64,000 nt of DNA, from positions 1,984,001 to 2,048,000 of the forward strand of contig NZ_CP126981.1 in assembly GCF_030252325.1 (NCBI RefSeq). Reading direction: 5' to 3'. Position numbers and translations under genes: made by a program. The stretch is from Candidatus Mycobacterium wuenschmannii (GTDB lineage: Bacteria > Actinomycetota > Actinomycetes > Mycobacteriales > Mycobacteriaceae). Of this stretch, positions 28,201 through 36,278 are shown piece by piece. A model generated the notes under the pieces. That model made no database searches. It had not been told where the DNA came from and was given only the letters and a program-made list of their open reading frames with translations. Numbering within the stretch: the stretch's first letter is position 1; each line of letters begins with the position of its first letter.

Positions 28201-28217
28201 GCAACACTATTCGACAA

Positions 28218-29303
28218 TCAGATCGACGTCATTGCGTCGGTGAGCAGCGTACTCAGCTCGGTCGACAGCGAGCCGAACGCGTCCGCGCCGACGCTCTGCG
28301 TGCCGGTGCCGATGGCGCCGACAATGTCGTCGATGACCGCGACCGGGAACTGCGTGATCGCCGCGCTGACGTTCTCGAATCCGGTGTCGATCGCCTGCGA
28401 GATCGTCGTCGGGTCCAGGGTGAGCAGTGCCTGCCAAATCTCGTAGGACGCCATCTGCGGCGCCGTGATCAGGTCGCGGAAGTCGACGAATAATTCAGTC
28501 GTCAGTGACGCTTCCGGAACGGGCATGCCGTCCCAGCTGATCAGCGTCCAACCGTCCGTCGGATTTCCTTGTATGACAACCTGACTGGTGTTGGTCAACG
28601 GGTCCTCGAGCATCAGCAACGGATCAGGGTTGTCCACGTTCATCATGGTCCAGGTCATGATCGCCGCCGCGGAGGAGAACGCGATGTCGGTGTTGCCCGT
28701 CCCGCCCGAGATCGTGCCGTCGTACATGGTTTGGACGGCGTCGCCGAAGTAACTTTCGAACGCCATGCCGTTGTAGTCGGACGAGCCGAGCTCCGGAACC
28801 GAATAGAAGCCAAGCGTCCATGCCAGCGGGGCGGCGAGGTAGAGCAGTCCGGTCAGATCGTTCTGCTGCGAGCCCTCCAGAATCCCGGCGCTGATCTCGT
28901 TGAGGCCGGAGAGATCCTGCACCGGCATGTTCAGCAGCGCGGCCAACGGGGCCGCGGTCTCCTCGGTGCGGAGCAGCCCTGAGTCGTAGATCCCCGCGAT
29001 GCTGCTGCCGTATTCCTGCTGGAGGGTTGCGGCGATCGCGTTCGCCTCCGCGTAGCCCTCCGGAGTGAGGGTCGGACCCGGCGCGACGGTGCCGATGATG
29101 TTGTTCAGGTTGTCGAACGACTGTCCGTGTCGTACGAAGTCAATAGTGATGTCCTGAATTAAATCTGATTCGCCCGACGTGAGCCGGACCGGTCGCTGCT
29201 GCACGTCGAGGGCCGTTCCGCCGGTGGGCGACATCGCGATCATCATGCTGGCGCCGGCTATCGCCACGCCGCCTACGACGGGTCGACGAACGATCTGCTG
29301 CAC
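28218..29303 (-). CDS. Secreted histidine phosphatase family protein
   Basis: 361-residue exported protein. A GTG at 29303 has an excellent GAGGAGG ribosome site six bases upstream and gives a signal peptide (QQIVRRPVVGGVAIAGASMM). The histidine-phosphatase motif is FVRHGQSFDN near residue 58, with a second arginine in DSGLLRTEETA and a glutamate in GLNEISAG. The last 150 residues (ITAPQ, VIDDIVGAIGTG, LSTELSTLLTDA) lack an assigned domain. The substrate is unknown. It is divergent from a TetR regulator. Confidence 0.8.
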   Translation of the reverse strand: MQQIVRRPVVGGVAIAGASMMIAMSPTGGTALDVQQRPVRLTSGESDLIQDITIDFVRHGQSFDNLNNIIGTVAPGPTLTPEGYAEANAIAATLQQEYGSSIAGIYDSGLLRTEETAAPLAALLNMPVQDLSGLNEISAGILEGSQQNDLTGLLYLAAPLAWTLGFYSVPELGSSDYNGMAFESYFGDAVQTMYDGTISGGTGNTDIAFSSAAAIMTWTMMNVDNPDPLLMLEDPLTNTSQVVIQGNPTDGWTLISWDGMPVPEASLTTELFVDFRDLITAPQMASYEIWQALLTLDPTTISQAIDTGFENVSAAITQFPVAVIDDIVGAIGTGTQSVGADAFGSLSTELSTLLTDAMTSI

Positions 29304-29349
29304 ATCTGCCTCCTCGGGCATGGGTGGTCTGAGTCACACTCGGCAGCGC

Positions 29350-29374
29350 ATTACGTTATATGTCGACACGTAAT
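29350..29374. promoter_or_regulatory. Inverted repeat ATTACGT-N11-ACGTAAT, operator candidate
   Basis: Perfect 7-base arms separated by 11 bases lie between the divergent phosphatase and TetR genes. The AT-rich site sits just upstream of the regulator's -10 box, as expected for a self-regulating TetR protein. Confidence 0.5.
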
Positions 29375-29391
29375 TAAACAAGCGTCTGCGG

Positions 29392-29397
29392 TACTTT
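29392..29397 (+). promoter_or_regulatory. -10 box TACTTT, leaderless
   Basis: TACTTT is followed by exactly six bases and the GTG of the TetR gene at 29404, predicting a leaderless mRNA. Confidence 0.45.
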
Positions 29398-29403
29398 TCT
29401 GAC

Positions 29404-29982
29404 GTGGTGCCCGAACCCGAATCGCAGACGCCGGGTCGACCGCGCGATCCCCAGAAGGACGAGAGTGCGATCGCCGCGGCCCGCGAACTGCTGGCCGAAG
29501 CCGGGTATCAAGCGACGACCATTGCGGCGATCGCTCGTCGCGCCGGCATCGGAGCGCCGACCATCTACCGCCGCTGGCGAAGCCGCGAAGCCCTGATCGA
29601 GGACGCCGCCTTCGGCCATGCCCGGCCGGCCCCACTCCCCGCGCCGACCGGCGACCTGCGGGCCGACCTACACGCGTGGGTGGAGGCCTTCCTGGTCCAG
29701 TTGTCCGACCCGGTCATCCGGGCCGCACTCCCCGGACTGCTGTTGGCATGGCAGCAGGAAGAGGGACTGTACAAGCGGTTTCTGCTGCGCAACGAGGTCG
29801 ACGTGCGGGCGCTGTTCGCCGCGCAGTTGGGTACCGAGGGCGCCTCCGAGCATGCCGAAGCGGCGTTCGATTTTCTCGTCGACTCCACGCTGCTCCGAGC
29901 CGTGACCCTGGGCATGGCCGACGCGGCGGAGTTCTGCGATCGGACCGCCAATGCCCTTGCGGCACTGCTGGATTCGTCCTAG
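29404..29982 (+). CDS. TetR-family regulator
   Basis: 192-residue TetR repressor. The HTH lies at residues about 20-60 (YQATTIAAIARRAGIGAPTIYRR), and the C-terminal domain has the TetR_C helix pattern of the AcrR-like group with VRALFAAQLG. It is divergent from the secreted phosphatase across a 7-11-7 inverted repeat, so that gene and itself are the likely targets. A second GTG three bases later could also serve as start. Confidence 0.85.
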   Translation: MVPEPESQTPGRPRDPQKDESAIAAARELLAEAGYQATTIAAIARRAGIGAPTIYRRWRSREALIEDAAFGHARPAPLPAPTGDLRADLHAWVEAFLVQLSDPVIRAALPGLLLAWQQEEGLYKRFLLRNEVDVRALFAAQLGTEGASEHAEAAFDFLVDSTLLRAVTLGMADAAEFCDRTANALAALLDSS

Positions 29983-29986
29983 CCGC

Positions 29987-30130
29987 TCAGGGCTGATCGT
30001 CATCCTCGGGTGGTGGCTCGAACTCTTGCGCGGGCGGGGACTTCTGCAGCCATGCCCTCATCCGCAGCAGCGGGCTGAGCACGATCCCGATCGCCACCAG
30101 GATCAACAGCACGACGATCGCGGTGTTCAT
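29987..30130 (-). CDS. Small single-pass membrane protein
   Basis: 47-residue protein: an N-terminal hydrophobic helix (AIVVLLILVAIGIVLSPLL), a short basic stretch (RMRAWLQK) and an acidic proline-rich tail ending EDDDQP. The layout fits an inner-membrane microprotein with a cytoplasmic tail. GGAGGT lies directly before the ATG, closer than usual. Function unknown. It lies between the convergent TetR gene and the thioesterase gene on its own strand. Confidence 0.5.
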   Translation of the reverse strand: MNTAIVVLLILVAIGIVLSPLLRMRAWLQKSPPAQEFEPPPEDDDQP

Positions 30131-30149
30131 ACCTCCATGGTGCCAGTTG

Positions 30150-30956
30150 CTAGATGGGATTCGGCATGAACGAACCGGGCGGCTGGCCGAGCGCCAGCGC
30201 GCTTCCCGTCCCGATGGGACCGGTGCTGTCGAAGATGGTCGCCGACCCGGAGCCCACACCGTCGTTGCCGTAATAGCTCTGTGCCGCCAACCCGATGTAC
30301 TCCCCGACGGGCAGTCGGCTGATCGCCACCGTGTAGTCGGCATTGATGTAGAGCAAACCCGCTGTGCTCCAATGAGTTAGCGAGCTGATGATGTCACCGG
30401 CGAAGGCCGCGCGGGTGAACGGTGTGAGCGGGTGGCCCGCCACCATCGGCCGGAACAGGCGGCCCCACGCGTACTTCTGCACGCCGGGCTTCTCCCATTC
30501 CGGTGGCGGCATTCCCGGTGTCCCGGTGTCGGACTCGGAGTTGTACGTCCAGATTCCGAACGGCACGTCAGTGTCAGGCGGGCCGTCGTCGGCCGGCAGA
30601 GGTGGCATCGTCACGGGTCCCGACCAGACCTCGCCGTCGGGCGCGGCGCTCCGGCGTAGGAAAAGTGCGCTGGCCCGTGCGACGACCTTGCCGTCCTGGT
30701 GCATCGTCGCGTCGACGAGTTTCAGGCGTCGGCCTTCGCGCTGGATGGAGGTCTCGATGGTTACGGGCTCGATGGGCACCGGGCGCAGCAGGTCAACGGT
30801 CAGCCGGGCGGGCTGTAGGTCGTCGTCGACGTCGCGGTCCAGGGCCCAGCCGAGCAACCCGCCGACGATCTGACCACCCATGGTGAGACCCCACGGTCCG
30901 CGGGTCATTTCGCCAGGGATGAGGAAGTCGCCATCGGCGGTGAAGAATGCGTCCAC
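30150..30956 (-). CDS. Acyl-CoA thioesterase-like double-hotdog protein
   Basis: 268-residue protein with two hotdog-like halves. The N-terminal half shows RGPWGLTMGGQIVGGLLGWAL (hotdog helix) and ARLTVDLLRPVPIEP, a signature of TesB/4HBT_3-type thioesterases; the C-terminal half ends in a second ILFDSTGPIG-like turn (TIFDSTGPIGTG). It may hydrolyse acyl-CoAs. The GTG at 30956 has a TAACAT box six bases upstream. It stands beside tRNA-Leu on the same strand. Confidence 0.72.
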   Translation of the reverse strand: MDAFFTADGDFLIPGEMTRGPWGLTMGGQIVGGLLGWALDRDVDDDLQPARLTVDLLRPVPIEPVTIETSIQREGRRLKLVDATMHQDGKVVARASALFLRRSAAPDGEVWSGPVTMPPLPADDGPPDTDVPFGIWTYNSESDTGTPGMPPPEWEKPGVQKYAWGRLFRPMVAGHPLTPFTRAAFAGDIISSLTHWSTAGLLYINADYTVAISRLPVGEYIGLAAQSYYGNDGVGSGSATIFDSTGPIGTGSALALGQPPGSFMPNPI

Positions 30957-30962
30957 CCGCTC

Positions 30963-30968
30963 ATGTTA
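30963..30968 (-). promoter_or_regulatory. -10 box TAACAT, leaderless
   Basis: TAACAT on the minus strand ends six bases before the GTG at 30956, supporting a leaderless thioesterase transcript. Confidence 0.4.
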
Positions 30969-30988
30969 GGGAGCGGGGTGGACGCTTC

Positions 30989-31075
30989 TGGTGCGGGCGG
31001 AGGGACTCGAACCCTCAAGCTCTTTCGAGCACGGGCACCTAAAACCCGCGCGGTTGCCAATTTCGCCACGCCCGC
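30989..31075 (-). tRNA. tRNA-Leu (anticodon UAG)
   Basis: An 87-base tRNA including an encoded CCA. The acceptor stem pairs GCGGGCG with CGCCCGC, the anticodon stem pairs CGGGT with GCCCG around the loop TTTAGGT (anticodon UAG), the T arm reads GGGTTCGAGTCCC, and a long variable arm (GTGCTCGAAAGAGC region) identifies a class II tRNA. It reads CUA codons. Confidence 0.93.
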
Positions 31076-31155
31076 GTGCCAAGCGATCCTAATGCCTCGA
31101 CAACCCTCAGCCTGTCGGTGTCCCCTCCTACATTGGCGGAGAGAGGGGACATAAC

Positions 31156-31887
31156 ATGCGATCCGCCGAAGAGTTCGATGCGGTGCAGCGCCTCATCAGT
31201 GCCGGGGTGAACGATTGCGAAATCGCCCGTCGGACTGGCATTCCGCGGTGCACCGTTCGCGACTGGAGACGCAGTCCGTCATTACGAGCGAGAGTGCCGG
31301 GCCGGTCAGCGTGCACTCACGATTTCTCCCACCTGCCGGCCAAAACCTATTGCTATCTGCTGGGTCTGTACTTGGGCGATGGATGCATATCGAGGCATCC
31401 TCGAGTCTGGCGCCTGAGGATCGTTCTCGACAGCAAATACCCACAGATCATCGAACGCTGCCGCGAAGCGATCGACGCACTTATGCCGGGTCAGCGAGCA
31501 GCAGTGCTGCGTCGCCCGAGAAATTGCACGGAGGTCTCGCTGTATTCCAAGCACTGGCCATGCCTGTTTCCACAACATGGTCCCGGCCGAAAACACCTGA
31601 GACCTATTCGCCTCGCACCGTGGCAAGAGGAGTTGGTTCGCGCGGCCCCTGAAGACTTCGTGCGCGGTCTCATCCACAGTGATGGCTGTCGTGTTGTCGC
31701 CAACGACCGTGGTGTTCGCAGCGTCCGCTATCACTTCTCGAATCGCTCAGACGACATCCGCGGGCTGTACTGCGCGGCGCTGGACCAGCTAGGCATCCCG
31801 TGGACCCGGCCACGCTGGTTCGACATCGCGGTCTACCGCAAAGCGGCCGTCGCGCGCCTAGACGAATTCATCGGACCGAAAACGTGA
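31156..31887 (+). CDS. Free-standing LAGLIDADG-type protein with N-terminal HTH
   Basis: 243-residue protein. Residues about 6-35 form a helix-turn-helix (LISAGVNDCEIARRTGIPR). Two LAGLIDADG-like helices follow: YLLGLYLGDGCI near residue 65 and FVRGLIHSDGCR near residue 168, each with the acidic residue needed for metal binding, so a monomeric homing-endonuclease fold is likely. No intein or intron surrounds it. It begins 80 bases from the 5' end of tRNA-Leu, transcribed away from it, with an AGAGGGG ribosome site. It could be an active endonuclease or a domesticated DNA-binding protein. Confidence 0.75.
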   Translation: MRSAEEFDAVQRLISAGVNDCEIARRTGIPRCTVRDWRRSPSLRARVPGRSACTHDFSHLPAKTYCYLLGLYLGDGCISRHPRVWRLRIVLDSKYPQIIERCREAIDALMPGQRAAVLRRPRNCTEVSLYSKHWPCLFPQHGPGRKHLRPIRLAPWQEELVRAAPEDFVRGLIHSDGCRVVANDRGVRSVRYHFSNRSDDIRGLYCAALDQLGIPWTRPRWFDIAVYRKAAVARLDEFIGPKT

Positions 31888-31912
31888 TGGATCTGGGCAA
31901 ATCTGCGCGAGG

Positions 31913-31918
31913 TACCTT
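31913..31918 (+). promoter_or_regulatory. -10 box TACCTT, leaderless
   Basis: TACCTT is followed by six bases and the ATG at 31925, predicting a leaderless start. Confidence 0.45.
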
Positions 31919-31924
31919 CTAGGG

Positions 31925-32290
31925 ATGTCCACTACACGTCGTCGGAGACCCGCGCTGATCGCGCTGGCGACTGTCGCGGCGGCCGGCTGCCTGGCTCTGG
32001 GCTGGTGGCAGTGGACGCGGTTCGAGTCGACGTCGGGCACATTCCAGAACCTCGGCTACGCCCTGCAGTGGCCGGCGTTCGCCGCCTTCTGCGTCTACGC
32101 CTACCGCAAGTTCGTCCGCTACGAAGAGGCTCCGCCCAAACCCCGAAACACCCACGCCGTCAACGAAATTCCGGCGGGCTTGCTACCCGAGCGACCGACA
32201 GCCGAATTCGGCGATGCCGAAGACCCGAAACTGCGCGAGTACAACGCCTACCTGGCCGAACTTGCCAAGGCAGACAACGAAACCCAGTAG
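31925..32290 (+). CDS. LprD-like small membrane/lipoprotein
   Basis: 121-residue protein. After a basic N terminus a hydrophobic segment (ALIALATVAAAGCLALG) contains an AAGC sequence that could act as a lipobox; a second hydrophobic stretch (ALQWPAFAAFCVYAYRKF) follows. The C-terminal half is polar and charged. Position beside the DUF3817 and rdgB genes matches LprD (Rv1343c) of M. tuberculosis. Function is unknown; it may be a two-pass membrane protein rather than a true lipoprotein. Confidence 0.65.
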   Translation: MSTTRRRRPALIALATVAAAGCLALGWWQWTRFESTSGTFQNLGYALQWPAFAAFCVYAYRKFVRYEEAPPKPRNTHAVNEIPAGLLPERPTAEFGDAEDPKLREYNAYLAELAKADNETQ

Positions 32291-32304
32291 AAGAGGACAA
32301 CCGC

Positions 32305-32628
32305 ATGACCACAGCCGGTGAGAACATCCGGACCCCGCTGCTCGCCTACCGCGTAATGGCGTGGACGACGGGAATCTGGCTGATCGCGCTGTGCTACGAG
32401 CTCGTGGTCCACTACATCGTCAAGGTGCCGAACCCGCCCAGCTGGATCGGAATCGTGCACGGCTGGGTGTATTTCGCCTACGTGCTCGCCGCGTTCAATC
32501 TCGCCGTCAAGGTCCGCTGGCCGATCGGCAAGACTATCGGGGTGCTGCTGGCCGGCACCATTCCGCTGGTCGGCGTGATCGTCGAGCACTTCCAGACGCG
32601 AAACGTCAAGGCGCAGTTCAACTTATAG
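32305..32628 (+). CDS. DUF3817 integral membrane protein
   Basis: 107-residue membrane protein with three hydrophobic helices (VMAWTTGIWLIALCYELVV; IVHGWVYFAYVLAAFNLAV; TIGVLLAGTIPLVGVIVEHF), matching the DUF3817 family and Rv1342c by position. It follows the LprD-like gene after 14 bases with an AGAGGA ribosome site, so the two are probably one unit. Its stop overlaps the end of the convergent rdgB gene. No biochemical role is known. Confidence 0.8.
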   Translation: MTTAGENIRTPLLAYRVMAWTTGIWLIALCYELVVHYIVKVPNPPSWIGIVHGWVYFAYVLAAFNLAVKVRWPIGKTIGVLLAGTIPLVGVIVEHFQTRNVKAQFNL

Positions 32629-33219
32629 CGCGCGTAGGGCCGGCAGCAGCAAGGCCAGCGCACGACCGCGGTGCGAGGCGGCGTCTTTCTCCGCCGCGGT
32701 CAACTGCGCCGCGGTGCGCCCGTCGCCGTCCGGAACGAAGACCGGGTCGTAACCGAAGCCTGCGTCGCCGCGCGGCTCGCGCGCGATCGCCCCGGGCCAC
32801 TCGCCGCGGACGACGACCTCGCCTGACGCGGACACCAGCGCGCAGGCCGAGACGAACGCCGCGCGGCGCCGACCGTCGGGCACGTCCCGCAGTTGCGCGA
32901 GCAACAGCCCGGTGTTGGCGGCGTCCTCGCCGTGGGTGCCGGACCAGCGCGCGGACAGCACCCCGGGCATGCCGTTCAGCGCGGCGACGGCCAGGCCCGA
33001 ATCGTCGGCAACGGTCGGCAACCCGGTAGCGGCGAAGCCGTCGCGGGCCTTGGCCAGGGCGTTGTCTTCAAACGTCGCACCGGTTTCCGGCGCCTCGTCG
33101 AACGGCGGGACGTCGTCCAGTGACACCAGCGTCAGCCCCGTCACGTCGGCCGCGTCCAGCACTCGGCGCAACTCGGCCAGCTTCTTGGCATTGCGGCTCG
33201 CAACCAGGACCTGTGTCAT
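32623..33219 (-). CDS. rdgB: RdgB/HAM1 non-canonical purine NTP pyrophosphatase
   Basis: 198-residue Ham1-family enzyme that hydrolyses dITP, ITP and XTP to monophosphates and keeps deaminated purines out of DNA. The substrate motif SRNAKK at the N terminus, DDSGLAV with the metal-binding acidic residues, the LSARWSG loop, GFGYDPVF and a C-terminal SHRGRAL are all present. Gene order with rph upstream matches other mycobacteria. Confidence 0.95.
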   Translation of the reverse strand: MTQVLVASRNAKKLAELRRVLDAADVTGLTLVSLDDVPPFDEAPETGATFEDNALAKARDGFAATGLPTVADDSGLAVAALNGMPGVLSARWSGTHGEDAANTGLLLAQLRDVPDGRRRAAFVSACALVSASGEVVVRGEWPGAIAREPRGDAGFGYDPVFVPDGDGRTAAQLTAAEKDAASHRGRALALLLPALRAL

Positions 33220-33287
33220 CAGCTAGCCATCGTAAATGGGTCGAATGCCCCATGACCTATGCGCCCACGCGGCGCACAATTCGCCAC

Positions 33288-33623
33288 ATGACGATCAACC
33301 GCGCCCTGACACGGGCGATCGGCGCCGCACTCCTGACCGGCGGCCTGGCCACCGCCGGCCTGGGCGGGTCCGGCGTCGCGCAGGCGCATCAGCCGCATCA
33401 TTGGTGTCCCGGCGACCCGATGACGTATCCGGCCGGGCCGGGTCCGGCCTACAACTGGGACATGAACATCTGCCACACCTGGTACTGGGTGACGAACGGC
33501 AAGGGCAACGTGCCATACAAGGGATCGCTACCCAGCACCTTGTTCGACGGTGAGGTGCCGCCGCCGGATTCTCAACCGTCTTGTGGCAGAGACATGTTCA
33601 CCGGCGCCCAAATCGACTGCTGA
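33288..33623 (+). CDS. Secreted mycobacterial protein of unknown function
   Basis: 111-residue exported protein. The signal peptide (ALTRAIGAALLTGGLATAGL) ends near AQAHQ. The mature part is rich in Pro, Trp, His and Gly, with four cysteines (HHWCPGDP, NICHTWYW, PSCGRD and the C-terminal IDC) likely to form two disulphides. Similar WCPGDP...WDxxxCH proteins are common in mycobacteria without known function. An upstream ATG at 33252 is possible but adds non-signal sequence. It lies between the rdgB and rph genes on the opposite strand. Confidence 0.7.
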   Translation: MTINRALTRAIGAALLTGGLATAGLGGSGVAQAHQPHHWCPGDPMTYPAGPGPAYNWDMNICHTWYWVTNGKGNVPYKGSLPSTLFDGEVPPPDSQPSCGRDMFTGAQIDC

Positions 33624-33627
33624 CGCG

Positions 33628-34407
33628 TTAGCTCCCGAATGCCTTCTGGCCCGCGGGCCCCTCGGGCAGCACGCCCGGATACGGCAGCGCCAGCGCCTCG
33701 TTCTGCGCGACGAACAGCTTCTGGCAGGCGCCTTCGGCAGCGTCGAGCAGCTTGTCCAGCGTCGAACGTGGGAAGGTCGCGCCCTCGCCGGTGCCCTGCA
33801 CCTCGACCAGCGTCCCGGTGTCGGTGGCCACCACGTTCATGTCCACCTCGGCGCGGGAGTCTTCTTCGTAGGGCAGGTCGACCCGGATGCGGCCGTCGAC
33901 GACACCGACGCTGATCGCGGCGATCGCGCACGACAACGGCCGCGGGTCGGACAGCTTTCCGGCCGCCGACAGGTAGGTCACCGCGTCCGCGAGCGCAACG
34001 TAGGCGCCGGTGATCGCGGCGGTGCGGGTACCGCCATCGGCCTGCAGCACATCGCAGTCGATCGCAATGGTGTTCTCGCCCAACGCCGCAAGGTCGATAC
34101 AGGCGCGCAGCGACCGGCCGACCAGCCGGCTGATCTCCTGCGTCCGCCCGGACGGGCGGCCTTTCACTGACTCGCGGTCGCCGCGGGTGTGGGTGGCCGA
34201 CGGCAGCATCGCGTACTCGGCGGTGAGCCAGCCGAGACCGGAGCCCTTACGCCAGCGCGGCACACCCTCCATGACGCTCGCGGTACACAGGACTTTGGTC
34301 TGGCCGAATTCGATGACCACCGAGCCTGCCGGGTGTGCGGTGAATCCGCGGGTGATGACGACCGGTCGGAGTTCGTCGTCGAGGCGGCCGTCTTCTCGTT
34401 TTGACAC
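33628..34407 (-). CDS. rph: Ribonuclease PH
   Basis: 259-residue phosphorolytic 3'-5' exoribonuclease that trims tRNA 3' ends. The phosphate-binding and catalytic region [20 protein letters not shown], the hexamer-interface LVGRSLRA and the [16 protein letters not shown] segment are typical and complete. The GTG at 34407 is preceded by six bases and TAGGGT, so the transcript is probably leaderless. Three copies of a 58-bp repeat begin right upstream and overlap this -10 box. Confidence 0.95.
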   Translation of the reverse strand: MSKREDGRLDDELRPVVITRGFTAHPAGSVVIEFGQTKVLCTASVMEGVPRWRKGSGLGWLTAEYAMLPSATHTRGDRESVKGRPSGRTQEISRLVGRSLRACIDLAALGENTIAIDCDVLQADGGTRTAAITGAYVALADAVTYLSAAGKLSDPRPLSCAIAAISVGVVDGRIRVDLPYEEDSRAEVDMNVVATDTGTLVEVQGTGEGATFPRSTLDKLLDAAEGACQKLFVAQNEALALPYPGVLPEGPAGQKAFGS

Positions 34408-34413
34408 GCCGCA

Positions 34414-34419
34414 ACCCTA
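34414..34419 (-). promoter_or_regulatory. -10 box TAGGGT of rph, leaderless
   Basis: TAGGGT on the minus strand lies six bases before the rph GTG. It overlaps the first bases of the tandem repeat array, so repeat number could influence rph expression. Confidence 0.45.
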
Positions 34420-34600
34420 GCGCGGCGACGATGCAGAGCGCGTAGCGCGATGAGGAGGAGCCGGGCAATTAGGGCTAGCGCGGCGACGATGCAGAGCGCG
34501 TAGCGCGATGAGGAGGAGCCGGGCAATTAGGGCTAGCGCGGCGACGATGCAGAGCGCGTAGCGCGATGAGGAGGAGCCGGGCAATAACAGCTAGCGCGGC
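34417..34600. repeat. MIRU-like tandem repeat, three 58-bp units plus 10 bases
   Basis: Units start at 34417, 34475 and 34533. The first two are identical; the third differs only in its last bases, and ten bases of a fourth follow. Each unit contains GCGACGATGC, a small GCGC-GTA-GCGC stem and TGAGGAGGAG followed by GGGCAAT. The core resembles mycobacterial interspersed repetitive units as I remember them. A diverged single copy is at 42211-42268. The array fills the gap between the rph and phosphodiesterase genes. Confidence 0.85.
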
Positions 34601-34601
34601 G

Positions 34602-35375
34602 CTACGACCGTCCGACGTTGAACGTCTCGCCGCACACGACCGCGTGCACGGGCCCGTCGAACTCGGCCTTGGCCTCACTGATCACGTCCTCGCGCGCGGT
34701 CCACGGCGGGATGTGCGTCAGCAGCAACTCCCCCACTCCGGCCGCGGCCGCGATCCGGCCCGCCTCGGTGCCGGACAGGTGCAGGTTCGGCGGGCGATCC
34801 GGCGAGTGCGTCCAAGACGCTTCGCACAGGAAGACGTCGGCGCCGCGGGCCAGGTCGATGACCGCGTCGCAGTAACCGGTGTCGCCGCTGTAGACGAACG
34901 AATTGCCGGCGGCATTGGTGAAGCGCATCCCGTAGGACTCGGTCGGGTGGCACACCAGTCGCGGGGTGACGTTCAGCGCGCCGATCGTGACCTGCTCGTT
35001 GTCCACCCAGTGCCGCACATCGAAAATGTCGGAGCAGTCATCGATCTCGCCGCCGTAGGGCGACGACGCCGCGCCCAGCCGCGACCATGTGTCGCTGGGC
35101 CCGTAGAGCAGAGCCTTACCGGTGGGGGGCGACGGGTGGTAGCGGCGCCAGACGAACAGCCCCGGCACATCGAGGCAGTGGTCGGCATGCAGATGCGAGA
35201 GCAGCACCTGGACCGATCCCGGATCAGCGTGCCGCTGCAGCGCCCCGAGCACGCCTCCCCCGAAGTCGATAACCAGCGGCGGAGTGTCCGGTGCCCTCAA
35301 CAGATAACCCGATGCCGGCGAGTCCGGGCCCACGACACTGCCGGAGCAGCCGAGCACGGTAATTCGCACGGTCAC
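34602..35375 (-). CDS. Metallo-beta-lactamase-fold cAMP phosphodiesterase (Rv1339-like)
   Basis: 257-residue metallo-hydrolase. The metal motif is LLSHLHADHCLD; a further ligand lies in VYSGDTGYCD, and a late histidine in LLTHIPPW. Position between the murI and rph genes matches Rv1339, reported as an atypical class II cAMP phosphodiesterase. It would degrade cAMP in the cytoplasm, opposing the two cyclases in this window. The GTG start is followed by a second in-frame GTG six bases later. Confidence 0.85.
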   Translation of the reverse strand: MTVRITVLGCSGSVVGPDSPASGYLLRAPDTPPLVIDFGGGVLGALQRHADPGSVQVLLSHLHADHCLDVPGLFVWRRYHPSPPTGKALLYGPSDTWSRLGAASSPYGGEIDDCSDIFDVRHWVDNEQVTIGALNVTPRLVCHPTESYGMRFTNAAGNSFVYSGDTGYCDAVIDLARGADVFLCEASWTHSPDRPPNLHLSGTEAGRIAAAAGVGELLLTHIPPWTAREDVISEAKAEFDGPVHAVVCGETFNVGRS

Positions 35376-35434
35376 TACTGTGCCATGCCCAAGGTCATGT
35401 TGTTGAAAACATCCCCGGTTTACTCAGGAGTAAG

Positions 35435-36268
35435 TCAGCCGGATGCCGCGATGTGGCGATGGACCGGCTCGACGCCGGTGATCGCCGGGCCCAGGAACCG
35501 CGCCGCGAGGGTGAGAAACGCCTCCGGATCGCCGGTGGCTTCGAAGAGGCGCAGCGGCGACGCAGCCCCCGGCCGGTCCGGGTGGGGGTGCAGCAGGTCG
35601 CGCTCGGTCAGCACCCGAAGCAGATCCTTCGCCGTCTCTTCCGCGCTGGAGACCAGCGTCACCGCGTCGCCCATCGCCAACTGGATCAGCCCGGACAGCA
35701 ACGGATAGTGCGTGCAGCCCAGCACCAACGTGTCGACGTCGGCCCGTTGCAGCGGCTCGAGATAGCCCTCGGCGAGCCCGAGGACCTGGCGGCCGCTGGT
35801 GATGCCGCGCTCGACGAAGTCGACGAACCGCGGGCAGGCGACCGCGGTGATCTCGGTGTCGCGGGCGGCGGCGAACGCGTCCTGATAGGCGCCGGAGGCG
35901 ACGGTTGCCTCAGTTCCGATCACGCCGATGCGACCGCTGCGGGTGGTGGCGACGGCCCGGCGGACCGCGGGCAGGATGACCTCGACGACGGGCACGTCAT
36001 AGCGCTCGCGGGCGTCGTGCAGGCAGGCCGACGACGCCGAGTTGCACGCGATCACCAACGCCTTGACTCCGCGGTCGACCAGGTCGTCGCCGATGGCCAA
36101 GGCGTGCGCGCGGATCTCGGGAATCGACAGCGGACCGTAGGGGCCGTTGCCGGTGTCGCCGACGTAGATGATGTCCTCGTCGGGCAGCTGGTCGATGATG
36201 GCTCGGGCCACGGTCAACCCGCCCACACCTGAGTCGAACACCCCGATGGGCGCCAGAGAGTCATTCAT
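35435..36268 (-). CDS. murI: Glutamate racemase
   Basis: 277-residue enzyme making D-glutamate for peptidoglycan. The two catalytic cysteines are in IACNSASSA and [10 protein letters not shown], and the N-terminal [14 protein letters not shown] is the family signature. It has the usual length. It lies between the rhomboid and phosphodiesterase genes, an order shared with other mycobacteria; only ten bases separate it from the rhomboid gene on the same strand. Confidence 0.96.
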   Translation of the reverse strand: MNDSLAPIGVFDSGVGGLTVARAIIDQLPDEDIIYVGDTGNGPYGPLSIPEIRAHALAIGDDLVDRGVKALVIACNSASSACLHDARERYDVPVVEVILPAVRRAVATTRSGRIGVIGTEATVASGAYQDAFAAARDTEITAVACPRFVDFVERGITSGRQVLGLAEGYLEPLQRADVDTLVLGCTHYPLLSGLIQLAMGDAVTLVSSAEETAKDLLRVLTERDLLHPHPDRPGAASPLRLFEATGDPEAFLTLAARFLGPAITGVEPVHRHIAASG

Positions 36269-36278
36269 GTTGGCTCGA

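Noticed and set aside
28200..28217. Strong terminator between the lipoprotein and phosphatase genes
   Set aside because: The 17-bp gap holds no stable hairpin.
30989..31155. Prophage or integrative element inserted at tRNA-Leu
   Set aside because: No integrase and no duplicated tRNA 3' end; the LAGLIDADG-type gene is on the 5' side of the tRNA.
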